Positions 8,034-17,563 are shown, counted from the first letter of the stretch. The stretch: DNA of 64,000 bases from Novosphingobium sp. PhB165 (GCF_004341845.1 NZ_SLVB01000001.1:434001-498000), one strand, 5' to 3'. The notes: generated by a model not told the origin, from the letters alone. Numbers and translations are program-made.

Positions 8034-8198
8034 GAGGGTGACGGGTCCACCATGGGTCGTTGCCTAGAAATCCTCTGACGCCTCAACGTCAGGTGGGGAC
8101 CATGTGCGTCGGACCAGGGTCCGGGCAGGGACAGCCCCCTTGGATTTGCTTATAGCCTCAGGGATTTTCGAACGGCTCGTGCCGGGCAGATCCCGTCT
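8034..8198 (-). ncRNA. ssrS: 6S RNA
   Basis: 6S RNA binds sigma-70 RNA polymerase by imitating an open promoter. The minus strand here folds into a long rod: GACGGG near 8192-8197 pairs with CCCGTC at 8040-8045, and AAATCC-CTGA (about 8158-8167) pairs with TCAG-A-GGATTT (about 8068-8078), enclosing an unpaired centre that includes CTATAAGC. Its position between zapA and the cyclo-ligase gene is the conserved site for ssrS. A promoter at 8204-8232 gives a start near 8198. Ends are estimated from pairing and may be off by a few bases. Confidence 0.8.
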
Positions 8199-8203
8199 CC
8201 CCC

Positions 8204-8232
8204 TAGTTAGGAGGTCTTGCCCGATCCCTCAA
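8204..8232 (-). promoter_or_regulatory. promoter of 6S RNA inside the zapA end
   Basis: On the minus strand TTGAGG (8227-8232) and TAACTA (8204-8209) are spaced by 17 bases. The -10 element overlaps the TAA stop codon of zapA, and transcription would begin at the outer stem of the 6S RNA. Confidence 0.65.
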
Positions 8233-8548
8233 GGAGTTCGGCAAGATTTTCTATGCGCGTGGCGACGGCGACGAGTCGCTCGGCCAGTTCGGGCGAGATT
8301 TCCGCCGCGGCCGGAGTGGGGGCGGCTACCGGAACCGCCGGAGCGGGCTCCGCGCGCAAGTTGTGCAGTTCGTCGGCCAGCATGATCGCCGCGAACAGCA
8401 GCATGCGAGTCTCGGTCTGGCCGACCGCGCCCGCTGCCGCCACTTTCTCGTCGATCAGGCGACCGAGATCCTCGACATGGCTTTCCTGACCATCGGCGCA
8501 GGCCAACGTGAAGCTGCGCCCGCCGATCGTGAGATTGACGTTGCTCAT
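8207..8548 (-). CDS. zapA: cell division protein ZapA
   Basis: ZapA cross-links FtsZ filaments at the division ring. The 113-residue protein begins with [20 protein letters not shown], the family N-terminal domain, followed by the [15 protein letters not shown] dimer helix, an Ala/Pro-rich break (about 68-82) and a C-terminal coiled-coil helix. Its first codons overlap by four bases with the small gene upstream, which suggests translational coupling. The 6S RNA follows directly. Confidence 0.92.
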   Translation of the reverse strand: MSNVNLTIGGRSFTLACADGQESHVEDLGRLIDEKVAAAGAVGQTETRMLLFAAIMLADELHNLRAEPAPAVPVAAPTPAAAEISPELAERLVAVATRIENLAELLEGSGKTS

Positions 8549-8730
8549 GGCCGGGCCCGCCGTTCGGACGGCGCCAGCAGTTCATCGAGTTCGCCGAGTG
8601 CCTGTTCCACCGAAATTCGCAGGCGCGCATCGCGGGCCCGCTGTTCCATCGTTTCGGGGATCACTTTGTCGAGACGCGCCAGCGCGGCCTCGATCCGTTC
8701 GACGACCTGTTCGATCGATACCTCATTCAT
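8545..8730 (-). CDS. small coiled-coil protein encoded with ZapA
   Basis: A 61-residue, charged protein with no cysteine. Heptad-like spacing of Val, Ile and Leu in [19 protein letters not shown] and [14 protein letters not shown] predicts two helices or a coiled coil. It overlaps zapA by four bases. Small coiled-coil genes before zapA (for example DUF4164 in other alphaproteobacteria) are known, and a role as a partner in Z-ring assembly is an inference from position only. ATG at 8730 is the only plausible start. Confidence 0.6.
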   Translation of the reverse strand: MNEVSIEQVVERIEAALARLDKVIPETMEQRARDARLRISVEQALGELDELLAPSERRARP

Positions 8731-8864
8731 GACGTACGGTTACCGCGAAACCGCAAAAAGGCAAGAAATCCGCACGGTTTGCCGACAATTGCTTCGACGA
8801 AGCGAGCACTTTGTGCCACCACGCGATTGCGCGAGGGCCGTGCATGTTTGCCGTCCGGGCGAAC

Positions 8865-8920
8865 TTGACGCCCGCTGGCCTCTCCCTAAAGGGGGTCGGC
8901 AAGCCGAATCGTCCCTTTAT
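8865..8920 (+). promoter_or_regulatory. promoter and leader hairpin before tkt
   Basis: TTGACG at 8865-8870 with TAAAGG at 8887-8892 (16-base spacer) is a reasonable promoter. The transcript start region then forms a hairpin, AAAGGG..TCGGC pairing with GCCGA..CCCTTT, before the ribosome binding site GGAG. Motif evidence only. Confidence 0.4.
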
Positions 8921-8941
8921 TCCGTTTACCGGAGCCACCCG

Positions 8942-10930
8942 ATGACCCTTGCAGCCGACCGTCTCGCGCCGATGGCCAACGCCATCCGGGCGCTTTCCAT
9001 GGATGCGGTCCAGGCGGCCAACAGCGGCCACCCCGGCATGCCGATGGGCATGGCCGATGTCGCCACCGTCCTGTTCTCCAAGTTCCTCAAGTTCGATCCT
9101 GCACAGCCCAAGTGGGCCGACCGCGACCGCTTCGTGCTGTCCGCCGGCCACGGCTCGATGCTGATCTATTCGCTGCTCCACCTGACCGGCTATGCCAGCC
9201 CGACGATGGACGACATCCGGAACTTCCGCCAGCTCGGCTCGGTCTGCGCCGGCCACCCGGAAAACTTCCTGATCGAAGGCGTGGAATGCACCACCGGTCC
9301 GCTGGGCCAGGGCCTGGCCATGGCAGTCGGCATGGCGATGGCGGAGCGTCAGCTCAACGCCACCTTCGGCACCGATATCGTCGACCACAAGACCTGGGTC
9401 ATCGCCGGTGACGGCTGCCTTATGGAAGGCATCAACCACGAAGCCATCGGCCTTGCCGGCACGCTCAAGCTGGGCCGCCTGAAGGTTCTGTGGGACAACA
9501 ACAAGATCACCATCGACGGCGACACCTCGCTTTCGACCAGCGAAGACATCCCGGCGCGCTATCGCGCTTCGGGCTGGGACGTGTTCGAGTGCGACGGCCA
9601 TGACTTTGCCGACATCGAACGCGCGCTGGCTGAGGCCGCCGCTTCGGACAAGCCGACGCTCGTCTCCTGCAAGACCGTGATCGGCAAGGGCGCCCCGAAC
9701 AAGCAGGGCGGCCACGACGTTCATGGTTCGGCGCTGGGCGATGCCGAAGTGGCCGCTGCCCGCGAATATCTGGGCTGGACTTCGGCTCCCTTCGAAGTCC
9801 CGGCGGAAATCCTCGCCGACTGGCGTTCGCTCGGTGAAAAGGGCGCCGCTGCCCATGCCGAATGGTTCGGCCGCCTTGCCGCCTCGGACAAGGGCGAGGA
9901 ATTCTCCCGCCGCATGGCCGGCGAACTGCCGGAAACCGACGCGATCCGCGCCAAGCTGGCCGAATGGCTGGAAGGCGACTCCACTGTCGCCACCCGCAAG
10001 GCCTCGGAAAACTGGCTGAACGTGCTGGCCCCGGCGCTGCCCGAGATGATCGGCGGTTCGGCGGACCTTACCGGCTCGAACAACACCAAGGCCAAGTGCC
10101 AGGAGCCGTTCACGCCTGACAATTACGGCGGCCGTTACGTTTATTACGGCATCCGTGAATTCGGTATGGCTGCCGCGCTCAACGGCATGGCGCTGCACGG
10201 CGGCGTGATCCCTTACGGCGGCACTTTCCTGATCTTCTCGGACTACTGCCGCAATGCGATCCGTCTCTCGGCGCTGCAGCAGACCCGCGCGATCTACGTG
10301 CTGACCCACGATTCGATCGGCCTTGGCGAAGACGGCCCGACCCACCAGCCGGTCGAGCATGTCATGTCGCTGCGCATGATCCCGAACCTCTACGTGTTCC
10401 GCCCGGCGGACGTGATCGAAACGGCGGAATGCTGGAACGTCGCTCTGGAATCGCAGGACACGCCTTCGGTTCTGGCGCTTACCCGCCAGAACCTGCCGCA
10501 GCTGCGCAAGACCGGCGATATGCTCTCGGCACGCGGCGCCTATACGCTTCGCCACGCCGAAGCGGACCGCAAGGTCATTATCGTCGCCACCGGCTCGGAA
10601 GTCGAACTTGCCGTCAAGGTCCGTGCGGAGCTTGAATCGCAGGGTATCGGTACCGACGTCGTGTCGATGCCGTGCATGGAACTCTTCGCCGCTCAGGACG
10701 AAGCCTACCAGCACGAAATCCTGCCCAACGACGGTTCGATCCTGAAGGTCTCGATCGAGGCCGGGGTCACGATGGGCTGGGAACGCTACACCGCACAGAG
10801 CCGCAATGGCGGCCTGAACATCGGTCTCGACCGCTTCGGTGCCTCGGCTCCGGCCAAGGACCTGTTCGCTCGTTTCGGCTTCACTGTCGAAGCGATCGTT
10901 CCGAAGATCCTCAACAAGCTTAGCGTTTAA
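8942..10930 (+). CDS. tkt: transketolase
   Basis: Moves two-carbon units between sugar phosphates in the pentose phosphate pathway using thiamine diphosphate. The 662-residue protein has the full domain set: thiamine-binding ([30 protein letters not shown] at 156-158 with a following DNNKITIDG), pyrimidine domain ([16 protein letters not shown]) and C-terminal domain. The chosen ATG 8942 fits the family N-terminus ([20 protein letters not shown]); the frame is open far upstream but that part is antisense to zapA. gap follows 16 bases after its stop, so tkt and gap are co-transcribed. Confidence 0.97.
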   Translation: MTLAADRLAPMANAIRALSMDAVQAANSGHPGMPMGMADVATVLFSKFLKFDPAQPKWADRDRFVLSAGHGSMLIYSLLHLTGYASPTMDDIRNFRQLGSVCAGHPENFLIEGVECTTGPLGQGLAMAVGMAMAERQLNATFGTDIVDHKTWVIAGDGCLMEGINHEAIGLAGTLKLGRLKVLWDNNKITIDGDTSLSTSEDIPARYRASGWDVFECDGHDFADIERALAEAAASDKPTLVSCKTVIGKGAPNKQGGHDVHGSALGDAEVAAAREYLGWTSAPFEVPAEILADWRSLGEKGAAAHAEWFGRLAASDKGEEFSRRMAGELPETDAIRAKLAEWLEGDSTVATRKASENWLNVLAPALPEMIGGSADLTGSNNTKAKCQEPFTPDNYGGRYVYYGIREFGMAAALNGMALHGGVIPYGGTFLIFSDYCRNAIRLSALQQTRAIYVLTHDSIGLGEDGPTHQPVEHVMSLRMIPNLYVFRPADVIETAECWNVALESQDTPSVLALTRQNLPQLRKTGDMLSARGAYTLRHAEADRKVIIVATGSEVELAVKVRAELESQGIGTDVVSMPCMELFAAQDEAYQHEILPNDGSILKVSIEAGVTMGWERYTAQSRNGGLNIGLDRFGASAPAKDLFARFGFTVEAIVPKILNKLSV

Positions 10931-10946
10931 ACAGGAGACTACCCCA

Positions 10947-11954
10947 ATGGCGACCAAGGTTGCGATCAACGGTTTCGGGCGTATCGGACGTAATGTCGCG
11001 CGCGCCATTCTCGAGCGCACGGACCATGACCTCGAGCTGGTCTCGATCAACGACCTTGCCGACGCCAAGGCCAACGCTCTCCTGTTCAAGCGTGACAGCG
11101 TCCACGGTACTTTCGAAGGTACCGTGGAAGTTGACGGCACCGACCTCGTCATCAACGGCAAGCGCATTCATGTGACGGCCGAGCGTGACCCGGCGAACCT
11201 GCCGCACGCCGCGCAGGGCATCGACATCGTGCTGGAATGCACCGGCTTCTTCACCAACAAGGAATCGGCCGGCAAGCACATCGACGCGGGCGCCAAGCGC
11301 GTCCTCGTCTCGGCCCCGGCCAAGGGTGTGGACCTCACGGTCGTTTACGGCGTGAACCACAAGGAACTGACCGCCGAGCACGTGATCGTGTCGAACGCTT
11401 CGTGCACCACCAACTGCCTGGCGCCGTTCGCCAAGGTCCTGCACGAGAAGATCGGCATCGAGCATGGTCTGATGACCACGATCCACTCGTACACCAACGA
11501 CCAGAAGATCCTGGACCAGATCCACAGCGATCCGCGCCGCGCCCGCGCCGCCGCGATGAACATGATCCCCACCAGCACCGGCGCCGCCGTTGCCGTGGGC
11601 CTCGTTCTTCCGGACCTGAAGGGCAAGCTCGACGGTTCGTCGATCCGCGTGCCGACCCCGAACGTCTCGGTCGTCGACCTGACTTTCGTGCCGAAGCGCG
11701 AAACCACCAAGGATGAAGTCAACGCGCTGCTCAAGGAAGCGGCCGAGGGCGAACTCAAGGGCGTGCTGGCCTACACCACCGAGCCGCTGGTTTCGATCGA
11801 CTTCAACCACGATGCGCACTCGTCGACCATCGACAGCCTTGAGACTCACGTGCTCGAAGGCAAGCTGGTCCGCGTTCTGTCGTGGTACGACAACGAGTGG
11901 GGCTTCTCGAACCGCATGGTCGACACCGCCGGTGTGATGGCGGGTCTGCTCTGA
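10947..11954 (+). CDS. gap: glyceraldehyde-3-phosphate dehydrogenase, type I
   Basis: Oxidises glyceraldehyde 3-phosphate to 1,3-bisphosphoglycerate with NAD. The 335-residue protein starts with the Rossmann motif [13 protein letters not shown]; the catalytic nucleophile is Cys153 in [12 protein letters not shown]. The [22 protein letters not shown] segment after the second strand is typical of NAD-linked enzymes. ATG 10947 lies behind ACAGGAGA. It is separated from pgk by 270 bases of strongly structured spacer, which may give the two genes different expression levels. Confidence 0.97.
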   Translation: MATKVAINGFGRIGRNVARAILERTDHDLELVSINDLADAKANALLFKRDSVHGTFEGTVEVDGTDLVINGKRIHVTAERDPANLPHAAQGIDIVLECTGFFTNKESAGKHIDAGAKRVLVSAPAKGVDLTVVYGVNHKELTAEHVIVSNASCTTNCLAPFAKVLHEKIGIEHGLMTTIHSYTNDQKILDQIHSDPRRARAAAMNMIPTSTGAAVAVGLVLPDLKGKLDGSSIRVPTPNVSVVDLTFVPKRETTKDEVNALLKEAAEGELKGVLAYTTEPLVSIDFNHDAHSSTIDSLETHVLEGKLVRVLSWYDNEWGFSNRMVDTAGVMAGLL

Positions 11955-12224
11955 GGAGCCAATGACGGCAGGCCGCCCTATCGGCATCGCGTGGCCCAAG
12001 GGGCGGCGCACCGATAGGGAACTGCGGCCTGCCGAGGGGACCGTCGCCGCGGGAGTCCAAGGGGCTTTCGCGGCGCGGTGCGTCCGGACCGGAAGAACGG
12101 CGCAGCGCCTGTTCCCTTCCGGCGCTACCGACCAGGACAGGACAATCGGGCGTCGGCCCTCGCTCCGCGCGATAATGTGCCGGACGGGCCGCGACGCCTG
12201 CTGCGACGAAATGAGGATCGAGAG
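11955..12224 (+). ncRNA. structured spacer RNA between gap and pgk (four hairpins)
   Basis: Four strong hairpins follow one another. Hairpin 1 pairs GGCAGGCCGC-CCTATCGG (11967-11984) with CCGATAGG-GAACT-GCGGCCTGCC (12011-12033), 18 pairs with a five-base bulge. Hairpin 2 pairs CGCCGCG (12045-12051) with CGCGGCG (12069-12075). Hairpin 3 pairs CCGGAAG-AAC-GGCGC (12089-12104) with GCGCC-T-GTT-CCCTTCCGG (ending 12122). Hairpin 4 pairs GCGTCGGCCC (12150-12159) with GGGCC-GC-GACGC (12186-12197). No riboswitch class is recognised. An 88-codon frame crosses the region and ends on the pgk start, but its Arg-rich content looks non-coding. A role in transcript processing or stability is an inference. 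Confidence 0.55.
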
Positions 12225-13424
12225 ATGAGCGCTTTCAAGACTTTGGACGACCTTGGTGATGTGAACGGCAAGGTCGCGCTGGTGCGCGTCGACTTCAACG
12301 TGCCGATGAACGACGGCGTCGTCACCGACGATACCCGCATCCGCGCCGCCGCACCGACCATCCTCGACCTGACCGCCAAGGGCGCCAAGGTTCTCCTGCT
12401 CGCCCACTTCGGCCGCCCCAAGGGCGAGCGCGTGCCCAGCATGTCGCTGTCGATGGTGGTCGGCGCGGTCGAGAAGGTGCTCGGCAAGGAAGTGATGTTC
12501 GTGCCCGAGATCGCGGGCGACGTGGTGAAGCAGGCTGTAGGCATCCTGCGCGCCGGTGACATCGCCATCCTCGAAAACACCCGTTTCTGGAAGGGCGAGG
12601 AAAAGAACGACCCCGAACTGGTCAAGGCGATCGCCGCGAACGGCGATTTCTACGTCAACGACGCGTTTTCCGCCGCGCACCGCGCCCATGCCAGCACCGA
12701 GGGCCTTGCCCGCGTGCTGCCGGCCTATGCCGGCCGCTCGATGCAGGCCGAGCTGGAAGCGCTCGACAAGGCGCTGGGCAAGCCGGAAAAGCCGGTCGCG
12801 GCCGTAGTCGGCGGCGCCAAGGTCTCGTCCAAGCTGGACGTGCTCAAGCACCTCGTGACGCAAGTCGATCACCTCATCATCGGCGGCGGCATGGCCAACA
12901 CCTTCCTTGCCGCCAAGGGCGTGGACGTGGGCAAGTCGCTCTGCGAGCATGACCTGACCGGCACCGCGAACGAGATCCTCGACGTGGCCGACAAGTCGGG
13001 CTGCACCGTGCACCTGCCTTACGAAGTGGTGGTTTCGAAGGAATTCGCCGCCAACCCGCCTTCGCTGCGCACCTGCAACGTCCACGAAGTCGCCGCCGAC
13101 GAGATGATCCTCGATGTCGGCCCGCGCGCGGTCGAGGCGCTGGGCGATGTGCTCAAGACCTGCCGCACGCTGGTCTGGAACGGCCCGATGGGCGCGTTCG
13201 AGACCGTACCGTTCGATGCGGCCACCGTCTCGCTGGCGAAGACGGCCGCAGCGCTTACCCGCGAAGGCTCGCTGGTTTCGGTTGCCGGTGGCGGTGACAC
13301 CGTAGCCGCGCTTCACCACGCAGGCGTTGCGGGCGATTTCTCTTACATTTCGACGGCCGGTGGTGCTTTCCTCGAATGGATGGAAGGCAAGGAACTGCCC
13401 GGCGTAGCGGCCCTCGAGGCCTGA
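12225..13424 (+). CDS. pgk: phosphoglycerate kinase
   Basis: Makes ATP from 1,3-bisphosphoglycerate. The 399-residue protein carries the N-domain motif [12 protein letters not shown], the basic-patch segments ([24 protein letters not shown]) and the C-domain nucleotide site (GPMGAFE, then [11 protein letters not shown]). ATG 12225 is chosen on family length; the frame is open further upstream through the structured spacer. It is followed 22 bases later by an acyltransferase gene. Confidence 0.97.
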   Translation: MSAFKTLDDLGDVNGKVALVRVDFNVPMNDGVVTDDTRIRAAAPTILDLTAKGAKVLLLAHFGRPKGERVPSMSLSMVVGAVEKVLGKEVMFVPEIAGDVVKQAVGILRAGDIAILENTRFWKGEEKNDPELVKAIAANGDFYVNDAFSAAHRAHASTEGLARVLPAYAGRSMQAELEALDKALGKPEKPVAAVVGGAKVSSKLDVLKHLVTQVDHLIIGGGMANTFLAAKGVDVGKSLCEHDLTGTANEILDVADKSGCTVHLPYEVVVSKEFAANPPSLRTCNVHEVAADEMILDVGPRAVEALGDVLKTCRTLVWNGPMGAFETVPFDAATVSLAKTAAALTREGSLVSVAGGGDTVAALHHAGVAGDFSYISTAGGAFLEWMEGKELPGVAALEA

Positions 13425-13446
13425 TCGCGGGTAGGGGCGGCGGCGC

Positions 13447-14556
13447 ATGAACAGTTCGGTCCATGTTGCCGCTCCCGAAGCGGCCCGGGCCTGGCAAGGG
13501 CGTCGCCCGCCATGGCATGGCCGCTATGTAACGCTCGACGGCATGCGCGGGATCGCCGCGCTTGCCGTCGCGCTGTTCCATTTCAATATTTCGCAGGCCC
13601 CGCACGGCTATGTCGCGGTAGACTTCTTCTTCGCGCTCTCGGGCTTCGTGCTCGCCACCAGCTACCTGCCGCGCTGGCAGGACGGCATGGGCGTGGGCGA
13701 GTTCATGCTCAAGCGGCTGATCCGGCTCTATCCGCTGTTCCTCGTCGGCGTGGTGCTGACGACGGGCGTCGGCCTCGCGCGGCTGCATAGCGGGGGCGAT
13801 ACCTCGCTCGGCCTCGTGACGATCTTCGGCAGCACCCTGTTCAACGCGCTGATGCTGCCGTCGCCGCTGACCCATACGCTGTTTCCGCTCAACGTGCCGG
13901 CCTGGTCGCTGTTCTACGAACTCGTTGCCAATTTCGCGATGATCGTGCTGTTGTTCCGCCTGCCGCGGCTTGGCATTGCGGCGGTCTGCCTGCTTTCGGT
14001 CTGGTGGTTCGTGCCGGCGGCGCTGGAGAACGGTTCGGGCAATATCGGCGCGATGTGGAAGGAATGGGCGGTGGCGCTGGCCCGCACGCTCTATTCCTTC
14101 GGCATCGGCATGCTGATCGCCAGCCTGCCGCAGCCGAGGCACCGCCCGGCGACACTGGGGGGCGTGGCCTGCCTGATTGCCATTACGGTGATGCTGTTGG
14201 CCAATCCCGGTTTCATCTCGACCGTATGGTATGATCTCGCTTGCGCGCTGGTGGTCTCGCCGCTGCTGGTCTGGTGCGGTTCGCGGGTCGAGCCTTCGCG
14301 CCGTCTGGCGCCGCTGGCCTGGTTCGTGGGCGAAGTTTCTTTCGCGCTCTACGCGGTGCACTGGGCGCTGATCGAGCCCATGCGGTATTTCAAGGACGAT
14401 CTGCACTACAACGCGGTGCTGATGGCCTTCGTATTCCTGGGCGCTTGCGTCGCGGTGGCCTGGCTCTGCGTGCGCTGGATCGATGTGCCTGCCCGCACGC
14501 TTCTGGGCGGCCTGCTGCGCCGCCGGTCGAAGCCGGCCGTCCACCCGCTGCCGTGA
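13447..14556 (+). CDS. acyltransferase 3 family membrane protein
   Basis: An OafA/YrhL-type integral membrane acyltransferase that typically O-acylates surface sugars or lipids. The 369-residue protein has about ten membrane helices, the LDGMRGIAALAVALFHF motif near residue 30 with the conserved Arg and His, and the RLIRLYPLFLVG segment. Several aromatic-rich helices follow (AWSLFYELVANF). It is 22 bases after pgk and on the same strand, so it may be part of the glycolytic transcript, but its chemistry is unrelated. The acceptor is unknown. Confidence 0.85.
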   Translation: MNSSVHVAAPEAARAWQGRRPPWHGRYVTLDGMRGIAALAVALFHFNISQAPHGYVAVDFFFALSGFVLATSYLPRWQDGMGVGEFMLKRLIRLYPLFLVGVVLTTGVGLARLHSGGDTSLGLVTIFGSTLFNALMLPSPLTHTLFPLNVPAWSLFYELVANFAMIVLLFRLPRLGIAAVCLLSVWWFVPAALENGSGNIGAMWKEWAVALARTLYSFGIGMLIASLPQPRHRPATLGGVACLIAITVMLLANPGFISTVWYDLACALVVSPLLVWCGSRVEPSRRLAPLAWFVGEVSFALYAVHWALIEPMRYFKDDLHYNAVLMAFVFLGACVAVAWLCVRWIDVPARTLLGGLLRRRSKPAVHPLP

Positions 14557-14644
14557 ATTTCCGCCGATAGAACGGGAATCACGGGGGAGGGCCCGGCAAA
14601 CAGTTTCGCTCCAGTCCGTTGGAGCATCTCAAGGAGGAGAAACC

Positions 14645-15556
14645 ATGCAATTTTCAGATATGAGGGCCAAGATGGCCGGCGGAAACGGCTTTATCGCCGC
14701 GCTCGACCAGAGCGGCGGTTCGACGCCGAAGGCGCTCAAGGGCTACGGCATCGAGGAAGGCGCCTGGTCGACCGAAGAGGAAATGTTCGGCCTGATCCAC
14801 CAGATGCGCGCCCGCATCATCGCCTCGCCCGCTTTCAACGGTGACAAGGTCATCGGCGCGATCCTGTTCGAGCGCACCATGGACGGCGAAGTGAACGGCG
14901 TATCCACCCCGCAGGCGCTGATCGCCAAGGGCGTGGTGCCTTTCATCAAGATCGACAAGGGCCTTGAGGACGAGGCCAACGGCGTTCAGCTGATGAAGCC
15001 GATGCCCACGCTCGACGCGCTGCTGGAGCGTTCCAAGGCGCTGGGCGTCTATGGCACCAAGGAGCGTTCGGTGATCAACTCGGCGAATGCGGAAGGCATC
15101 GCCGCCGTGGTCCGCCAGCAGTTCGAGATCGGCAAGCAGGTGCTCTCGCACGGCATGATGCCGATCATCGAGCCCGAAGTGAACATCAAGAGCGAGACCC
15201 GCGCGGAGTCCGACAAGCTGCTCCTGGCCGAGATCCTCAAGAACCTCGACGCGCTCGAAGACGGCGTGCAGGTCATGCTCAAGCTGTCGCTGCCGGTGGT
15301 TCCGGGCACGTTCGACGCGCTGGTGTCGCATCCCAAGGTGCTGCGCGTGGTCGCGCTCTCGGGTGGTTACAAGCGTCCCGAAGCTTGCGCCGAACTGGCC
15401 AAGAATAAGGGCATCATCGCCAGCTTCAGCCGCGCGCTGCTGGAAGACCTGCGCTCGCAGATGAGCGACGCGGAATTCGACGCCGCGCTCGCTGACGCGA
15501 TCGACGCCATCTACAAGGGCTCGACCGAGAAGACCGGCGCCGCCACGGCCGCCTGA
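14645..15556 (+). CDS. fructose-bisphosphate aldolase, class I
   Basis: Cleaves fructose 1,6-bisphosphate by a Schiff-base mechanism without metal. The 303-residue protein fits the short bacterial class I family (about 295-300 residues). The likely Schiff-base lysine is Lys213 in VMLKLSLPVVPG, and FIAALDQSGGSTPKALK and the conserved RIIASPAFNGDKVIGAILFE block are present. ATG 14645 is preceded by AAGGAGGAGAAACC, a very strong ribosome binding site, and by a small hairpin (GCTCCA at 14608 with TGGAGC at 14620). The hairpin terminator at 15581 ends the carbon-metabolism unit. Confidence 0.95.
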   Translation: MQFSDMRAKMAGGNGFIAALDQSGGSTPKALKGYGIEEGAWSTEEEMFGLIHQMRARIIASPAFNGDKVIGAILFERTMDGEVNGVSTPQALIAKGVVPFIKIDKGLEDEANGVQLMKPMPTLDALLERSKALGVYGTKERSVINSANAEGIAAVVRQQFEIGKQVLSHGMMPIIEPEVNIKSETRAESDKLLLAEILKNLDALEDGVQVMLKLSLPVVPGTFDALVSHPKVLRVVALSGGYKRPEACAELAKNKGIIASFSRALLEDLRSQMSDAEFDAALADAIDAIYKGSTEKTGAATAA

Positions 15557-15580
15557 TCTTTCAGAGGTTGCGTTTCAGGG

Positions 15581-15612
15581 AAAGGGCGGTGCCGCAGGGC
15601 GCCGCCCTTTTT
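15581..15612. terminator. bidirectional terminator after the aldolase gene
   Basis: AAAGGGCGG and CCGCCCTTT form a stem with a T run on the plus side and A run on the other, so it can serve both the aldolase gene and the convergent lipoprotein gene whose stop is at 15617. Confidence 0.85.
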
Positions 15613-15616
15613 CGCG

Positions 15617-16177
15617 TCAGATGCCGCCCATGAAGCGGAAGCCGAACTGGTAGGCGAGCGGGGCGGGGCGGGATCCGGCGGTGGGCCCGGGCAATGCGTC
15701 GAGCAGCAACAGCTTGCCATCGGCAACCTGGATCGGCTCGCCCATCGTCATGTCCAGCTTGTGGCTACCGGAACCGAGATCCACGCGCACCCGGACTTTC
15801 AGGCGTCCGGCCCAGACACACTGGGTGCCTTGCGCGCAGCGGCTGTCTTCGATCAGGGAAAGCGGGGTGACCTTGGGGCCGTCCACGAAGACCGTCTCGC
15901 CGATGCGCGTATAGGCGAGCGGCGGGCCGCTATAGGGCTGGGAAGGCGGAGCGGGGCTGGCGACAGGTTCGTAAGCGGGCGTCGGGGTGGCGACCGGCGG
16001 CGGCTCGGGGTACCTCTGTGGCTGCCGTTCTTGGGGCATCGCAGACGTCATGGGCGGCGGCGTTGCAGGTGCACCGGCGCTCTCCGGCCCGGCCCCTTCG
16101 GGAATGATTCGGCATCCGGCCAGTGCGGCAGCGAAAAGGGCCAGCGAAACCACCGGCGAGAAGGCGCGTCGTCTCAT
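15617..16177 (-). CDS. putative outer-membrane lipoprotein
   Basis: The 186-residue protein begins with MRRRAFSPVVSLALFAAALAG followed by Cys, a lipoprotein signal with lipobox LAGC at about residue 22. A Pro-rich segment (about 35-95) follows, and the C-terminal domain contains one Cys pair (SRCAQGTQCVWAG) that may form a disulfide. The C-terminal part recalls small sphingomonad periplasmic proteins of unknown role. The start at 16177 is chosen because it directly precedes the signal peptide; the frame is open to 16240. It is divergent from the membrane protein gene at 16279. Confidence 0.7.
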   Translation of the reverse strand: MRRRAFSPVVSLALFAAALAGCRIIPEGAGPESAGAPATPPPMTSAMPQERQPQRYPEPPPVATPTPAYEPVASPAPPSQPYSGPPLAYTRIGETVFVDGPKVTPLSLIEDSRCAQGTQCVWAGRLKVRVRVDLGSGSHKLDMTMGEPIQVADGKLLLLDALPGPTAGSRPAPLAYQFGFRFMGGI

Positions 16178-16278
16178 CGTCCCGAGACATCGCACGAACA
16201 GCGCCTTGGTTCCGAACTTCGGTCTTTCGCGGTGCAACAAAGGCCATTAGGCTTTCCGCCAATGCCTGAACCTGTTCA

Positions 16279-16827
16279 ATGATAAGTCCGGACCGCAACA
16301 AGTGGTCTTCGGCACTTGCGGTGCTGGGATTCGCGGCCGCGATCGGCCTGCGGATCGGGGCTGTATTGCTTCTGCACGACCTGCTGATCCTGATGCTGCC
16401 TGCGGTCTTCGTCGGCGGCGCGGTCTATCTGATCCTGCAAAACTATCGTCCGTCGCTGCTGGAGCCGCTTCGGATGGCCGTTGTCCTGCTGGCGGCGCTG
16501 GACACCTGGCAACTGATCGACGCGGCGATCACCGGGGCGCTCGGTTCGCGGATCGTGCTGGAACTGGCGCTGGGCTGTGCGCTGGCTTGCCTGATCGTCT
16601 GGCGCGCGAACCGGGTGAACTTGCGGCTCATGGTGGGTTTTCAGGCTTTCGCCATCGTTGGAGACCTCTACGCCATTGCCTCCGCAGGGGTGCTGGATCG
16701 CTCGCTGGGATTTCCGGCGCTCTACGCGCTCGTGCATATGACGATCCTGCTGGCCGTGCTGCGCGTGGTGCGAAACCTCGAACGCGAGCATGCAGACGCC
16801 TTGTTCGACGACGAACTCTTTTCCTGA
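16279..16827 (+). CDS. hypothetical integral membrane protein
   Basis: A 182-residue protein with five or six hydrophobic segments, including LAVLGFAAAIGLRIGAVLLL, DLLILMLPAVFVGGAVYLIL and ALYALVHMTILLAVL, and a short acidic tail (HADALFDDELFS). No catalytic motif or transporter signature is recognised. It starts at ATG 16279 and ends 27 bases before thiE on the same strand, so they may share a transcript. Function unknown. Confidence 0.6.
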   Translation: MISPDRNKWSSALAVLGFAAAIGLRIGAVLLLHDLLILMLPAVFVGGAVYLILQNYRPSLLEPLRMAVVLLAALDTWQLIDAAITGALGSRIVLELALGCALACLIVWRANRVNLRLMVGFQAFAIVGDLYAIASAGVLDRSLGFPALYALVHMTILLAVLRVVRNLEREHADALFDDELFS

Positions 16828-16854
16828 GGCCGTCAAAAGGCTAGGTGCGCGCTC

Positions 16855-17493
16855 ATGGATGAGAACGAACGCGAACCGACGCAGCTTTACCTGATTTCGC
16901 CGCTCGACGTGACTGGCGCTTTCCCCGATCGCCTGGCCCGCGCGCTTGATGCCGCGCCGGTCGCGGCGTTCCAGTTCCGGGTGAAGGGCGTGGACCAGCA
17001 TGAGGCCGCGCGTCTGGCCGAGCCGCTCCAGAAGATCTGCGCCGAGCGTGGGACGGCCTTCATCGTCAACGACTCGATTGCCCTTGCCAAGCGCCTTGGC
17101 GCGGATGGCGTCCATCTGGGGCAGGAAGACGGCACTGTCGAGGAAGCGCGCAATGCCCTCGGCCGCGATGCGCAGATCGGCGTGACCTGCAACAACAGCC
17201 GCCACCTTGCCATGGACGCAGGCGAGGCGGGTGCGGACTATGTGGCCTTTGGCGCATATTTCCCGACCACCACCAAGGACGTGAAGCACATGGCAGGCGT
17301 GGACCTGCTCGAATGGTGGCAGGCGATCTTCGAGATTCCCTGCGTCGCCATCGGCGGCATCACCCCTGAGAACTGCGCGCCGCTGGTAAAGGCCGGTGCC
17401 GACTTCCTTGCCGTGTCCGGCGCGGTCTGGAACGGTGACGAAGTTGCTGCGGTGAAGGCCTTCCACGAGGCCATGACCGGGGCGATGGACTGA
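16855..17493 (+). CDS. thiE: thiamine phosphate synthase
   Basis: Joins the pyrimidine diphosphate and thiazole phosphate moieties to form thiamine phosphate. The 212-residue TIM barrel carries the family motifs FIVNDSIALAKRLGADGVHL with the following GQED, and the phosphate-binding end CVAIGGITPENCAPLVKAGA, then VSGAVW. ATG 16855 gives the normal length. The product is the precursor of the cofactor used by transketolase and the BCKDH E1 encoded earlier in the window, but there is no shared transcription unit. Confidence 0.9.
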   Translation: MDENEREPTQLYLISPLDVTGAFPDRLARALDAAPVAAFQFRVKGVDQHEAARLAEPLQKICAERGTAFIVNDSIALAKRLGADGVHLGQEDGTVEEARNALGRDAQIGVTCNNSRHLAMDAGEAGADYVAFGAYFPTTTKDVKHMAGVDLLEWWQAIFEIPCVAIGGITPENCAPLVKAGADFLAVSGAVWNGDEVAAVKAFHEAMTGAMD

Positions 17494-17563
17494 GGGGAAC
17501 TTCGCCTGTGCTATCGGCCTGCCGTAGCGCGGGAGATAACCCGCTCCAGCGCCCCCAAGAACT

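Noticed and set aside
8363..8941. N-terminal extension of the transketolase frame
   Set aside because: The extension is antisense to zapA and the small gene before it; the family N-terminus begins at 8942.
8723..11167. Very long minus strand open frame of about 814 codons
   Set aside because: It lies opposite tkt and gap, is rich in Arg, His and Gly and has no domain; it is a GC-rich shadow of real genes.
11962..12228. 88-codon frame between gap and pgk, with GAGGAG before it and an ATGA overlap with pgk
   Set aside because: Tempting as a coupled small gene, but it is Arg-rich without hydrophobic pattern and the region is dominated by four hairpins, which better explain it. It stays open as an alternative.
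10920..13448. Long minus strand open frame of about 842 codons
   Set aside because: It is opposite gap, the structured spacer and pgk and has shadow-like composition.
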